Source of the DNA: Gymnothorax reevesii
Taxonomy: Eukaryota > Chordata > Actinopteri > Anguilliformes > Muraenidae
DNA length: 64,000 nucleotides
Assembly: GCA_029721435.1 (NCBI GenBank)
Contig: CM056577.1
Coordinates: 117,364,219 to 117,428,218 of the forward strand
Direction: 5' to 3'
Every line of letters begins with the position of its first letter. The first letter of the stretch is position 1. The position numbers and the translations under genes were made by a program. Of the stretch, positions 34,089-45,811 are shown piece by piece. The notes below the pieces were generated by a model that searched no databases, had not been told where the DNA came from, and worked only from the letters and a program-made list of their open reading frames with translations.

Positions 34089-34290
34089 CGGCCGGGAGGG
34101 CGGGAGGGAGGAGGGGGGTGTGGAGGTGGGAGGGGGAAGGGGAGGGGGGGTGGGCGCTGGGGGGCAGGGTTTCCGCCAGCAGTAGCTGGGGTTAAGACAT
34201 GGCGCTCTTCTGCGGAGGTCTAACTGGCCAAGAGGGGCGAGCCGGGTCTTAGAGGAGAAGTCCCAATCCGGGAAATGAGGGCAGACGGAC
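34060..34290 (-). other. rnf19a: rnf19a 5' UTR portion of first coding exon, with splice acceptor
   Basis: On the minus strand a long pyrimidine tract (C and CT repeats, about 34293-34329) ends in TGTAG at 34291-34295, a textbook 3' splice site, so the exon probably begins at 34290. The 231-nt leader is itself mostly pyrimidine. It has two upstream ATGs: a two-codon ORF (ATG TCT TAA, 34192-34200) in frame with the main ORF, and a ten-codon ORF (34056-34088) in another frame that overlaps the start codon. At least one upstream untranslated exon is implied. I could not identify it or the promoter in 34.3-64 kb. Confidence 0.7.
34092..34185 (+). promoter_or_regulatory. G-run cluster with G-quadruplex potential (template strand of rnf19a leader)
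   Basis: The plus strand has more than ten runs of three or more G separated by one to seven bases (GGGAGGGCGGGAGGGAGG and so on). This far exceeds the four-run minimum. In the mRNA it is a long pyrimidine tract. The structure is inferred, not shown. Confidence 0.6.
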
Positions 34291-36459
34291 CTACACAGAC
34301 AGAAAGAGAGAGAGAGGGGGGGGGTTATTAAAGGTCGTATTCAGAGACCACAGGATAACTATGCATACTGTCCTTGGTCTGCCCACAGACAGAGACAATC
34401 AGCTGTATGAGATCACTGCTCAACAGGAAAGATCACATAACTCTACTCAAGGAACATCCAAATTCCAGCGTGTACACACACACGCACACGCACACGCACA
34501 CTTCATGAAGAGGGGGGAAACAAAGGCACTCCCCCTGGCCAAGAGAGCGGCTGTTCCCACGGACAGGGCTGGCTCAAAGTCCACGATCTTGGAGAAGCCA
34601 GAAGCACATTTTGACAGTGTGAAACAACACCTGAGATGCTATCATTCACCTGATGGATAGGAAACTATACGATAGTCTACCAAGTGCATTAAGCCAGGCT
34701 CAAGACATGGACATTCCAGGCACTACGCCAATATTTTCCCCCAAAACATTTGGGTTCCACCTTAGCTGAGAAATTTAGCAGCAAACCAACCCATCCCAAT
34801 GAGCAGATGTGCTCATATAGTTGTTTTCCCTGTTAACACTGATATTCTGAAGTACAGCTCTGCCTGTTAGTGACAGAAAGTCCAATATTACCAACCGGAC
34901 TCCAATACAGCATTAAGCTTAGCCCTACACCACTCCGCCCTACCCCATTGTCGTAACGTGACAACCTCAAAATGGATTTGTACATGCCCACTGCGATTCT
35001 GCTATAAAAATGCCCGACAGACATGCAAAAGCACTTTAGTGTGCCGCATTATGATGTAGTTCAAACACTGCCGACGTAAAATGAGTAACAATGTGCTCCG
35101 TTGACAAGTATAAATCAAACGGAGCACTTTATCCGGACATTTCATTAGCAGGAAAATGTCCTTTGAGCTGGGTGTACATGGTGTGGATGATCACAGACGG
35201 ACCCACAGTCCAGGGCAAGGTGCCATTATCAACCCAAGGGTCATCTTGTTTTTAAACACTGACTGACAGCTGCTTGGTGACAATAGAAGCTGAACTCCAT
35301 CACTGGCAGCCTCAGTCATGACTTCACTGCAGGATGTAAAACTCAGCCTTTCACAGCAGACCTCAGCCACACTGAAAATGGTACAGAAGCATTTTTTTTT
35401 AAAAGCATGAACAGCCAAATACAGAACCACAAGTGATTACACCACGATTACAGGCTCCCTTTGGAACGGAAACCTTGAAATTATCACCAATGGAAAAAAC
35501 ACTCCGAATAAAAACCTGCAGTGCGAAAAATATTTTCAGTTCGCAACTCATCCTGATTAAGAACAACAACAACTTCCAGCCTCTTCTTTCTTGTATGACA
35601 GTAACAGTGTTTCCCACACATTGTTTCCAACACAAAGTAAGCACATTAATTTCCAAGATGGTGATGGCATTTGAAGCAGAGCAATAATGACAATGAGGTT
35701 GAAGTGCTAACGGTCAGCTCTAATTTGCGGGCGTTTTCAGTCACATCGGATGATCTGTTCAATGATGAGAGCACGTCCCCACCCTCCCCTGACTTTTGGG
35801 CACATCAAAAAAGTACTGGAGGGCCTGTCCAAGCAAATGTTGACATCTCTCCAAATTTCTTTATTTTCCCCATTCACGGAAAGGTGATTACCTTAACTTT
35901 TTTGTGATTAATTCCCCATGGAAGACATAGTTGGGGGTATTTTACCAGGGTATGTGATTTTTTTTTTTTTTGGCATCAAAAAATGAACGTTCCCCCCCAT
36001 TTTTTAGCTTCTATAATTCTTTATTTTTTATTCATATTCAGTTACTCTTGGGTTTAGGTAATTGTATATAGGTCCTAACTGTTGGGAAAATCAGAGATTA
36101 CAGTGATTTAATTGTATCAAAATTGTATTACTGTATTGATGTTCAGAAATGAATATAATTCTACGACTATCATGTATAATATTGCAAATAAAAAGTACAA
36201 ATGGAATAACTTGTGTTGTTGTCACCGAGTTACCAGACCTTGCTTCACATTTTTCCCCATAACTTTTTTCAAACAAAAAATTTGATATTCTAATGACCAG
36301 ACATTTTAATTAACCAATTTCTACATAGGATACAAAAATAATTTTGTTTAAATTGGTTTGGGAACATGGTCTCTATATGTAGACAGCATTTTTGCGACCA
36401 ACAGTCCAGAAGTTACAGGTAATTATGTGAGAGAAGGTCGTAAAATGTCACCGAGTTAC

Positions 36460-36680
36460 TTGCTTAGCCAGGCCCTGAAAAGTTTAACATGACACTGAAT
36501 GAAGTTATCAAAACACTTCATATTTAGTTGCTCATCCTTCAGTATGTCATTCCTGCTTGAAGTCTGTGACTCATAGATGTCACCAGATGCTGAGCGTCTT
36601 CTCTGGTGATGCCCTGCCAGATCAGAACTGCAGTCATCTTCAGTCTGTTCAGGTACTTTATGCCTGCAGCGAGTAGAGGA
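36460..36680 (-). pseudogene. C-terminal remnant of a Tc1-group transposase
   Basis: One minus-strand frame reads LKMTAVLIWQGITREDAQHL then VTSMSHRLQAG. This is the usual C-terminal pattern of Tc1-group transposases (LK-AV--AW--IT---C--LV-SM--R). Stops follow at once, and the catalytic core upstream cannot be recognised. Confidence 0.55.
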
Positions 36681-37319
36681 GACGACCGCACGAAAATGCA
36701 CTTTCAGTTGGACTCCGATTCGGCGATGGACTCTGCCAACGGCATCAAAATGTGGCAGTGTCCAAAGAATCGTGGAGTTCACTGTACTCCTTTCCTGATG
36801 TCCCACCCACATACGCGCAGAAAGGATCCCGGACGAGCTTCTACAGAGATCAGATCTCGGTGTCATGTTTCACCCTTTCTAGAGAACCTCTAAAGGAAGT
36901 GGTGGCCATGGCAACAGCTGGTTTTGGACTCTGGCTGACTCGGAGGTCATGAGGAAATGGAGTGCTCCAGAGGGGAGGGCGCAGGGGGGGGCGGGGTCAC
37001 AGTCTGTTAGGACATTAACAAAGCCACGCCCGCTGTTCTTTTTAAAGAGCGCGTGGTGGAACAGCATGTGTGCCTGAGTGTGGCTGATACTCGGGAAGGA
37101 CCCAGCCGAGACTGAACAGCCTGCTTCCTCCGTTCCCATGACAGTCCACCATTATCCCTGCATATGACCTAGATGATATCTACAATGAGCTCCATTATAT
37201 AATGAACGTTTTTTTTTCCTGCTTTATTTAAGTGAACTCCTTAAAACAGATACTCACATTCAGTTATTTGTATTCACACATTCAGATTGTACGCCCTCAT
37301 AGAATTAAGGTTGAAATCT

Positions 37320-37506
37320 GTGTGTTACAACCAGGCGGCAACCTGCGGGGCTAAAAAGTGAGGCCAAAAGCTGCAGTTCTTCGAATGGCCACTTGAGGCT
37401 GACCGCAGAAAGGAGTCAATCCCCATTGACCTCCATGTTAAAAAGCTCAATTTCACAGCAAAATTAAACATGTTTACAGCCAGGTTCAGCCTAATTTTCC
37501 CCTCTG

Positions 37507-37564
<58 letters not shown>

Positions 37565-37690
37565 GTGAATTTTTGTCACTCTACCATTTTCATTATATAA
37601 ATCCTTACATTTTTTGCATAATTAAGGGCGTGGCCACTTTGAGTGACAGAAGCTTGAATTACATAGTCTGTGGGCAGCAGTCGTCTCATC
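37320..37690 (+). repeat. Fragment of a common fish interspersed repeat, with (GT)n(G)n expansion
   Basis: GGCAACCTGCGGGGCTAAAA, GCCACTTGAGGCTGACCGCA, CAATCCCCATTGACCTCCAT, ACATGTTTACAGCCAGGTTC and GGGCGTGGCCACTTTGAGTG are stretches I recognise from a repeat widespread in fish. A (GT)17 run followed by about 16 G (37514-37563) interrupts it. The matching other end may be at 39490-39710. Confidence 0.5.
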
Positions 37691-39489
37691 CGATAATGTC
37701 GTGGCTAGGCTACAGCACAGGCCTGCACTGCACCAGGCTTTAGACTAGGAACGCCATGCTCTGCCACTAACCACGGGTCTAGCCTGGCTGTCTGAGGGAG
37801 GGGGCTTACTACAGGTCGGCTGGCCTGGCCGCTAACCCTTGGACTTTGAGTCACAGAACTTGACCCATTAGCCGTGTTTCTGACTGGAGATTTTTTTAAT
37901 CAAAAAATTAGGATGATAATCTCTTGGGAGTCTGTGGTCTATTTTCTAAGGTGATGAAATTCTAATATTATTATTCATATAACATCATATGCCAACAAGT
38001 AGAAACGCTGGTTCGTTCTCTAGCCAGTTAGCCAGAGAATTAATACAGAAACGCCCCCTGGTCAGTTTTTGCCCAAAATGTCCAGCTGTGCCAGCGGGAG
38101 TACGCCTGCCACAGTTATTAAACTGGCATGCAGCGAAGGAATAGCGAAACAGAAAACTGTCTGAATTTAGGGTGAACATACTTTTGAACAAAAGCTGTCA
38201 GTCGGGGGAAGGAAAACTGTCACGGATTCCCGAGCAGGTTGCCAACGTAACCGGCTGGTCAGTTACATTAGAACCACCATAGAACGCTCCCAAATGATAG
38301 GGTCCCTTAGCTGATTCCCCGCAGTATTTGGGGGGCTTGACCGAAGATTGCCGTAGTTATACACCCAGTGGATTTGCACTGCAATATCAGATAAAACAGC
38401 ATTTGCCAAAAATGGATTTGTTCCATTTTCAGTGCCATTGAACCAAATTTCTGAATTTAGGTGGGAATTATGAATGTATATGATGGAAGTTGTTAATGAA
38501 TGAGTACTGTGGACAACAGATGGAAATTAGCTAAAGAAGTTAGAATCTGGTATCAGCATCTCTGCTCTGTATGTACACTCTAAATTATGGATGTTGTATC
38601 ATTTTAAATAGAAAGGCTAGCTAGCTAGCTATGTTGCAAATTAGACATCTCACGTTATCTAGCAAGCAAGCTAGCTGTCACTAAATGCGTTTCTACATAA
38701 AGTCTATTATGCACAAGCCAGCTAACCACATTAACCTAAGTAATAAGCCACACGGCAATGGAAAAGTGTCACTAATTAGCCACGTTCGGCTATATGCGAT
38801 TTTGCTGGGAGTAAAGGCTTTTTTCCCCCAAAAGTAACACCAATTTTACGATGTGATTAAAAAAAGTTGCAGGTTGCAGAGGTATCGTTAGCTAATATAA
38901 AGGTCAGAGAATAGCTGGGCAGCTGATGAAATAACAAAGGAGCCAGATTCCCAGACGTGTGAACATTGATGAGCCCACGTATGCCGCCTACGGTAACCAA
39001 TTAATTCAGCAGTTCCCGCAGTCAAAATGTAGGGCAATAGTACTTCATATCAAAATGTGCATGTGAGAGATGGGAAAATAAAGGTCCGTCACAGTTGTTA
39101 GTAAGCTTACCTAATGCAATGTAATCTTTGGCTGGCCATACTGCTGTTAATGGGACCTGGCTAAGGTGCATATAAGAGCTATGACGAGCACCTGCCTTCA
39201 CTCGTGGGGGGGATAATGACACTCAGTGGGCCAACCGCCACTACTTCTCAGCGGTGTACAGCGTTCGTCGCGCTACTGCTTTACAGATACAAACAACTTT
39301 TGTCTCGCAGCTGCTTCTTGAATATAAACGCTGTTCTACATGCCACCGCAAGCATCTTCGCAGGATCCATTTATTTACTAGGACAGATATGACCCCGCAT
39401 CTCGGCCTTGGCGAACCATGAAACATGGAGATGAGTTAGCTTTTTAGTCTAGTATGGAAGCCATAGCTAAGTTGGTAGCTGTGAGCTTA

Positions 39490-39710
39490 GAGGGCGCGTT
39501 TCAGCAAACAGGCTCCTTCGGCCCCGCCCCATTGGGCCCGCCTCTGCTCCAGCAACAGCCCCACCTTTTTGCCCACCTTTGGATTAGCCAGAAGGTAGGC
39601 GGAGTCAAGTAAGTGCCAAGATGGCGACCAAATTTGCCTCAAAATGGATGTGCAGAAACCTATGGGTGATGTCACGGAGGCTACGTCCATATTTTATACA
39701 GTCAATGATT
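39490..39710 (+). repeat. Other end of the same fish repeat (ends ...TTTTATACAGTCAATGA)
   Basis: It contains GCCCCGCCCCATTGGGCCC, CCAAGATGGCGACCAAATTT, AAACCTATGGGTGATGTCAC, GGAGGCTACGTCCATATTTT and ATACAGTCAATG, typical of the 3' part of that repeat. The AAGATGGCG motif here could be mistaken for a promoter element or a start codon context. Confidence 0.5.
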
Positions 39711-39779
39711 CCAAAACGCATACACCCTAAATAAATTACAGCACATTGTAAACAGTCCTGCCCATTTACAGAATCATGA

Positions 39780-40400
39780 TCTACACTTTACACTTTGGGG
39801 GGGGGGGGGGGGGGGCGAGACGTCCAAAACATTATAGAGCCCCCACTACAGGCCCAGGAATGGAGCGGAACAGCTGTGAATGGTGTAGCTTGGGGACGAT
39901 AACCTTCAGCAGAGAGAAGCCCAGGAGCGAAGGCTGCAGCTGCTTAGCAGTGCGTGCACCCACACGCCCAAATTTCAGGCGTCTCCAGCATTTTCCGTGT
40001 CCTCTTGCGATTTTCGCACCAACTCGCCGGGTTTGGCGAGCACCCTCAAACTCAGGAGGGGGCAAGAAAGCCCCAACCTTGGTCAGCTTTTTCCACCGAG
40101 CACGCACAATGAGCATGAGCGTTCGCGGTGGAGAGGGCGGGCAGACGGCGATAGGCCGCTCGGTCCTTCAATGGCCATTCTTATCAGCAGCAAGAACGAC
40201 CCAGGAAAATTCCACTGCCGGAACGCTGCCAGAATGCCGGATTAATGTAATCGAGTGCACGCTGCAATCGTGATCGGCATTAGAGATTGCTCTTCGCCAT
40301 AATAAAAATATGCATCCTTTGCCTCGAAAAAGATTTCTCATGGAACCAAACAAGGAGGTGGGAGGCGGCACGCGTCAGAGCCAAGATGGCTTCCAGCCAG
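39780..40400. other. GC-richer stretch with an unidentified 94-codon frame
   Basis: Minus-strand frame 40116-39832 is basic and contains GARQTRRVGAKIARGHGK and FGRVGARTAKQLQPS. It matches no family I know. The stretch has more CG than its surroundings and could be an upstream rnf19a promoter or untranslated exon, or a repeat. The evidence does not decide. Confidence 0.25.
39797..39815. repeat. G19 homopolymer
   Basis: A run of 19 G, a likely sequencing-length error point. A similar G20 tract is at 61969-61988, and shorter C/G runs are at 25240-25254, 59201-59211 and 59250-59261. Confidence 0.9.
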
Positions 40401-40599
40401 GAGACTTTCACTGGTGTTTCTGAAGGAAAAATCTACTCATCCACAGTGAGAGGCCGCACATGTTTATACAATCTTCTTTACAATTACGGTGTAACTGGGC
40501 CAAATGCAAGTCAAGAAGATGGTGGGTGCAGGTGGCAAGTAAGAGAAGGCACACAGAGAGAAGACACTGAAAGTGGCTGACCGCCTCACTCGGGCACTT

Positions 40600-42918
40600 C
40601 AATGTTCAGAGGCTTGATAAATGACCGAGGCTGACCCAAACTAACTGAAGTTTGCCCACATCAAATCTACTCAGCCCGAGCTCTTGGAATCAGAGTCTCC
40701 TGACTTTAGACAGAGCAGAATAACTAAACGTGTGAAACATCCATCCCATTCCGCTAGCCGTGATTACTTTCCCATTGCACAGACCTCAAGAAAGTTGGGG
40801 GGGCTTTTCTATGGGTTTTTGGACTGACTGAACGAAATTACTCTTTATACTTAAATGCACTCCTACCATGCCCAGCACCAAGCTGAGATGCACATGCTTC
40901 TCTGAGTCCCTATCCAAACCTCTTCCAAATCAAGCTCATACATTAATGTTTAGCAGGCTAGCCATTGGCTAGGTCTTTTATTTATGCAAGTCTCCTCACT
41001 CAGTCTTAATCTGCGTTCTTATTCCTACAACTGTCGGAATGCGTAAAAGGGAAACCGCAGCAAAAATAGTTAGAAATTGTGCCTCTAAATAAGGCATCCG
41101 TCAGTCCGGTTTGTAGCACTACCCAGCTTTTCTCCCTGTGCTTGACTAAGGTTATTAATAAAATGGCGCTAAATGAGGGCAGCGAATCAAACTCAACAGT
41201 GCCAACTGCAGCCAAATCCCTGCATCACAGACGTTCCGTTGAATCTTTAACGGTCTCTGGTCACGCAGAGATGCCATAATTTGGGTTTGGCACCAAGAAG
41301 TGGGTCAGAGCCTGGAACCATCCCACATTAAAAAACCTCAATTAAGACTCCACCACAAGCTCAGAATATGGCATTTCTAAATGTAGAACTCTGCCTGCTT
41401 TTTTTCCAGACCTGAAAGGTAAAGCCTAGAACAGCCTTAGTTTTCCAAATCAAGTAAAAGTGCACAGTATTTAACTTGTTGTGGATTTAAGTATTCTTCT
41501 GCCTCGTGACCTTTCAAGCAGTTCCACATAAGCAGCCCTCAGTGTAAAGAAATACACTCCAATCTCTGATACTTCCTGAAGCCCAAGGAGTGTACAGATG
41601 GAAGACAACATTGCTGAGGGAAGACTGGTGTCCAGTCCACCTACAAGACTTTTAAAAGCAGGCTCCAAAACAGAAAAAAAGGCCCAATCAAGTCACCAGT
41701 TCTGAAAAATAGGCTAAAGCTATTGGTTGCAGCCTGCGCTGCCAACCAGGTCAAAGTTCACTCTCCACCAACAACATCAATCGTATAAGGGTGCTTCTTA
41801 AAAGCGTATCTTCTGGTGAGCATTAATAGCTGTTCAAGCCTTAAACAAAAGTAATCCCTCAGCCAAGGAATTTGTATTTCCTAATTCCTGACCTCTGGGC
41901 CTATGAACCCCCTTGACCCAACCCACAAGTTTTTGTTCCAGCAAAGCCATTCATTCTCACGAGGAACTTTTCATACTCCGACAAATTATTGATCCATTCG
42001 AGCCACATAATTTCGGACATTGCTATGCAATGTTAATCATTGTCGACATGAAAAGTGGAAAATTAAAAAATATTAGAAGCCAGTTTTAATGCTGGCATTG
42101 CAAAAGCAGTTAAATTAAACCCAAGCGTACAGGAGATACCCAGGTCCACGGTCTGGACACTAATCCGAGCGACGCACAAACAGTGAGGCCCAGTAGAATC
42201 ATAACGTCACAATATTACGCAGGGCTACCTCCATCGGCATGCTGACTTAAACGGGCTCGGTCATGCTGCTAAATTGGAGAGCCCAAGTGCTCAGCGCAGA
42301 AGGGATGGATATAGCTGCAGACAGCTCCATAGACGCGCTTTTGCTCGTCACAGTTCGCCTGTGGCAGCTCTACATTTCTTCATTAAACCCAACACAAACG
42401 GAATGAGTCATCGCGCCAAACAAGGAAATGAACAGACGCAGTCAAACGAAACCGGCTGCAAATCAGCTCAAGTTACTGGCAGCATAGCGACTCAAAAAAA
42501 CAAAATACATTTTTGCTTCAACTGAGCGGTTTCTTTGCAGAAATCCCCCGCATTTCAATGAGGAAATGATTCTGATCAACATTGGGAAATCCCAGAAGCT
42601 ATAGCTTCTGCAGCTTGACAGAATGCTGTAGAGGACCAGCAGTGGCAGAGATGACCGGCATCCTTCCGGAGACTTCTCTCTCGCTGCCGTGGCTTCAGGG
42701 GTGACAGACATCTTTCCTTTGATGTTATTCATTTGTCACAGCCACTAAAAGTTACACATACAGAAATATGTGTAAAACACAACACTGAGATGCTGCCAGC
42801 CATCAACAGCGAGACTTGGCGATGCATCTGTACTCTATGGACAATATGAATTCAGCCATACTGTCCATGCCAGCAGAGAAAGATCTTTACATTAGATCAT
42901 CAATGCAAAGAATTCTGC

Positions 42919-42964
<46 letters not shown>

Positions 42965-45057
42965 CACACAGCTGCAGATTAAGGAGGGCCCACAGGTATG
43001 AGGCTACTGTGACACTGGTTGAGACCAGTTGATTGATTTGTCACTTTTTCAGTCAATTTAGTACCCCAATTCTAACAAAATGCTTCATTATAAAATAAGT
43101 GTGGCTAAAATTGCCAAAAAAAAAAAAAACATTACGGCATAGTTTACACTGGATTTTGCTATGATTCAAAATTCAAAATACACCGTGAAACATAAAAATT
43201 TAATCCACATCGTTCCTCCTCTGACCGGTAGCCCACAAAAATACCTCAAATCCTTCCCCTCCAGCGCATTTTCTGAGTTGTCCGGACCTGCGCAACCAAT
43301 CCTAACAGGGCAGGGGAGAGAGCAGGAGGGAGGGGAATGCCTGTATCCACAGAGCAATGAAGCTGAAAGCCCAGTCTTACCTGGGAAATCAATAGTCCAA
43401 CACACAATAGGGATGTAGTTACACATTTACCTCAAAGACCCAAAGGTCAACTCTGCATCTGCAGTTTAATGAAACAATTCCGACTGATGAAAAAGATAAG
43501 ATCGAGCAAACATCCCTGTTTCCATTTGAATTTGTTTTCATTTTTGACATGGTAGATCTATACAGCCTAATGAGTCAAAGGAGAAGTCTACAGTGGAATC
43601 AGTAGTGGTTATATGAACCTTAACTGCCCTCAAATGAAAAGAGAAACCAAGAATTCCAATTAGAAATGAAACCTGTGGTGGTGAAGTACAGTTCTCAACG
43701 GTGTGTGCGGGAGGCAGTAATCTCCGTCAGTGACACAAAACACTCATTTTCATAGCAAACTACCGAGTTTCCAACCATCAACTCAGAACCTTAAACGTGT
43801 ATACAGACACACACACGCGCACACATACACACACTCACACTCTTTCTCAGACACCTGAGCTAAATCTCCAGTGTAGCTTTACCTAGCGGAGCAGGAACAC
43901 AGCAACGAATTTAACTAGGGGATTGCGAAGGTTGGGGTTAGCTCACATTTCAAAAGCAGCTGCCCACAGCTCAGATGTTAATGTTTGACAACCGCATAAG
44001 AAAGACGAGCTGCCCTGGTGTAAACAAAAGAGACGCGGAGCGCACACACTGGACACAGCTCGCTCCAAATCCCCTTTAAAAGGCCACTCATAATGCTCTG
44101 GCAAAGCTCACAGGCAGTCCATGAAGTTACAGAGTGAGTGCAGGCCACAGCGAGGCTTTAGCACAGAGAGAGGAAGGGAAATGTGATCCCAGTGCTCACA
44201 AAATGGGCCTCAGAGTTGCTGTATTGCAGTGACATCACTACAGCACCTATATAACATTTCAGTGACGTTGCAGGGGACATTCTGCTAAACTGGAGACTTG
44301 TCTGTACACATCCAAAAGCCCGCGGGGTTGAGGATGCTGTGCTCCAGCGTCGTTTGGCCTAGCAGGTCAACCTTAGATTTTAACTGCAAGCACATCTCCA
44401 GCCAGGGAGAATAGGGTCTCGAGCTCACCCGGGACACAGCTCTGAAAAATACAAAGATCCTCCAGCTACTGGAAAACAGCACTACAATAGTTCCAAGCAT
44501 ATTAATACAAAATCATTCCAACAGAGTTTGAGGTGAGGGAGGAAAAGACTGTCTTTGACAATGCAAAGCAGAGGAACAAAACAATGTCACGGGTGAAAAG
44601 CAGAATAGAAGAAATATCCGCAGCTGCTCCAAGCTAGGTCATGGCAGCCAATCCATCATCAGAAGATCAGCCATCTTGTAGCTTTGCATTGCAACCGTAA
44701 TTTGGCATTCCTGCTTTATACCAATTGACCAACCTCATGAGATCTGAAACTGTTGAATGGGGACACACCTTCATAGGGTGGGAGTGAAAACCAACCAGAT
44801 GCCTGCTCTCCAGGAGCTGGGCTGGACAGCCGTGCCGATGAGTCGTGGCTCACAATATGGTGCTCATAACCGGATGTGGGCGCCTTGCTTTTCCGCTTCC
44901 GGCTTCTCAGCATGTAAACGGCACATTTCATAAAAAGCCTTCTTTTGCTCCTAATATTTCGCACCACTGATGTGGCTGGAATTATTGAAAACAAGTCAAA
45001 GATCAAAAGTTCAGTTGAGGGTCACAAGTTCTTCGAAAAATAGAGCCACGGGCCCTG
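40600..45057. other. Long stretch without a recognisable gene
   Basis: Only the A30(CA)10 tract at 42921-42970 and a short CA/CG-rich tract near 43805-43845 stand out. Frames are short and unsupported. It could be upstream intron of rnf19a (between untranslated and coding exons) or intergenic. Confidence 0.35.
42921..42970. repeat. A30 followed by (CA)10
   Basis: A homopolymer of 30 A runs directly into ten CA units. It is possibly an old retroposon tail, but no SINE or LINE body was recognised to its left. Confidence 0.95.
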
Positions 45058-45792
45058 TAGCTCACCTGACCACTCAAGGGTGTGTAAGAAGCAGTTTAAC
45101 TCAAACTAGTCATCAAAAACCCAGGGACTTTCTTGCTTGCCCACTTTTGACCAGTAGCCAAAGGCAAGATTTCAACTTGTTTATTACCTCCAGTGACCTT
45201 GACATTTAAAACCTGAAGTAAATGTCATGCATCTTGCTACCTACTACCTACATAGCAAAATTGAGCTGAATATATGGATTAATAGCTTTCAGATGGTGAT
45301 TAATGTCATTTTCAAAATGGCCACCGAAGCAGCCATATTTGAAATCTGATCGAAACGCCATGAACAAACTTTAGTGTCCTCATGGGTAGGAAGATACCTG
45401 CCAAGTTTTAGCTTCATTGGCCGAGTAGTTTCGGAGAAGATGATTTTGAAAGATTTCAATGCAACTCACAGGGGTTGGATAAAGTTGAAGGTCAAAGCAA
45501 GGTCAAACTTCGAAATACGAAAAAAGCCATATGATATGTGATGCATCTTGCCACGTACTAACTCCATAGCAGATTTCAGCGGAATGTGTGCATAAATAGC
45601 TTTCAGATGGCCAATTATGTGATTTTCGAAATCTGATTGGAACGCCTTGAGCAAACTTTGGCGTCCTCATGGGTATGAAGGTACCTGTCAGGTTTCAGCT
45701 TCATAGGCCCAGTGGTTACGGACGACGAACGACGACGAATGACGGACAAACAGGCCATGACATGAGCTCATCGGACTTCGTCAGGTGAGCTA
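45058..45792. repeat. 735-bp element with 12-bp perfect inverted ends and two internal direct units
   Basis: TAGCTCACCTGA (45058-45069) is exactly inverted as TCAGGTGAGCTA (45781-45792). Two direct units at about 45220-45440 and 45530-45715 share GATGCATCTTGCyACsTACTA, ATAGCTTTCAGATGG, GGAACGCC/CGAAACGCC, TCCTCATGGGTA and CAGGTTTCAGCTTCATAGGC-like stretches. Near the right end is GACGACGAACGACGACGAAT then GACGGACAAAC, recalling the GACGGAC family. No ORF is seen. Confidence 0.7.
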
Positions 45793-45811
45793 AAAATTCA
45801 TTTACACTTGC

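Larger units (their letters stand above)
14316..34290 (-). other. rnf19a: rnf19a gene (coding exons plus 5' UTR part of first coding exon)
   Basis: This is the gene-level span of a nine-coding-exon rnf19a (Dorfin), an RBR E3 ubiquitin ligase of the ER or other endomembranes. RBR ligases take ubiquitin from an E2 onto a RING2 cysteine before passing it to substrate. The joined reading frame is 2424 nt (807 residues plus TAG), close to the mammalian length of about 838. RNF19A is preferred over RNF19B because of the N-terminal VKKAPKKRR and [16 protein letters not shown] motifs, the C-terminal LPEVEHDRLE and QTEI motifs, and a near-identical RING1. All splice junctions are GT/AG with compatible phases. 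The largest intron, about 7.6 kb, follows exon 1. Confidence 0.95.

Noticed and set aside
36606..36952. Plus-strand frames including FPDVPPTYAQKGSR considered as an exon
   Set aside because: No family match and no supported splice sites. The neighbouring sequence is a decayed Tc1-group transposase on the other strand.
39204..39720. AAGATGGCG motif and GC-rich patch considered as an rnf19a promoter
   Set aside because: The surrounding sequence looks like the end of a common fish interspersed repeat, so the motif is not good evidence of a promoter.
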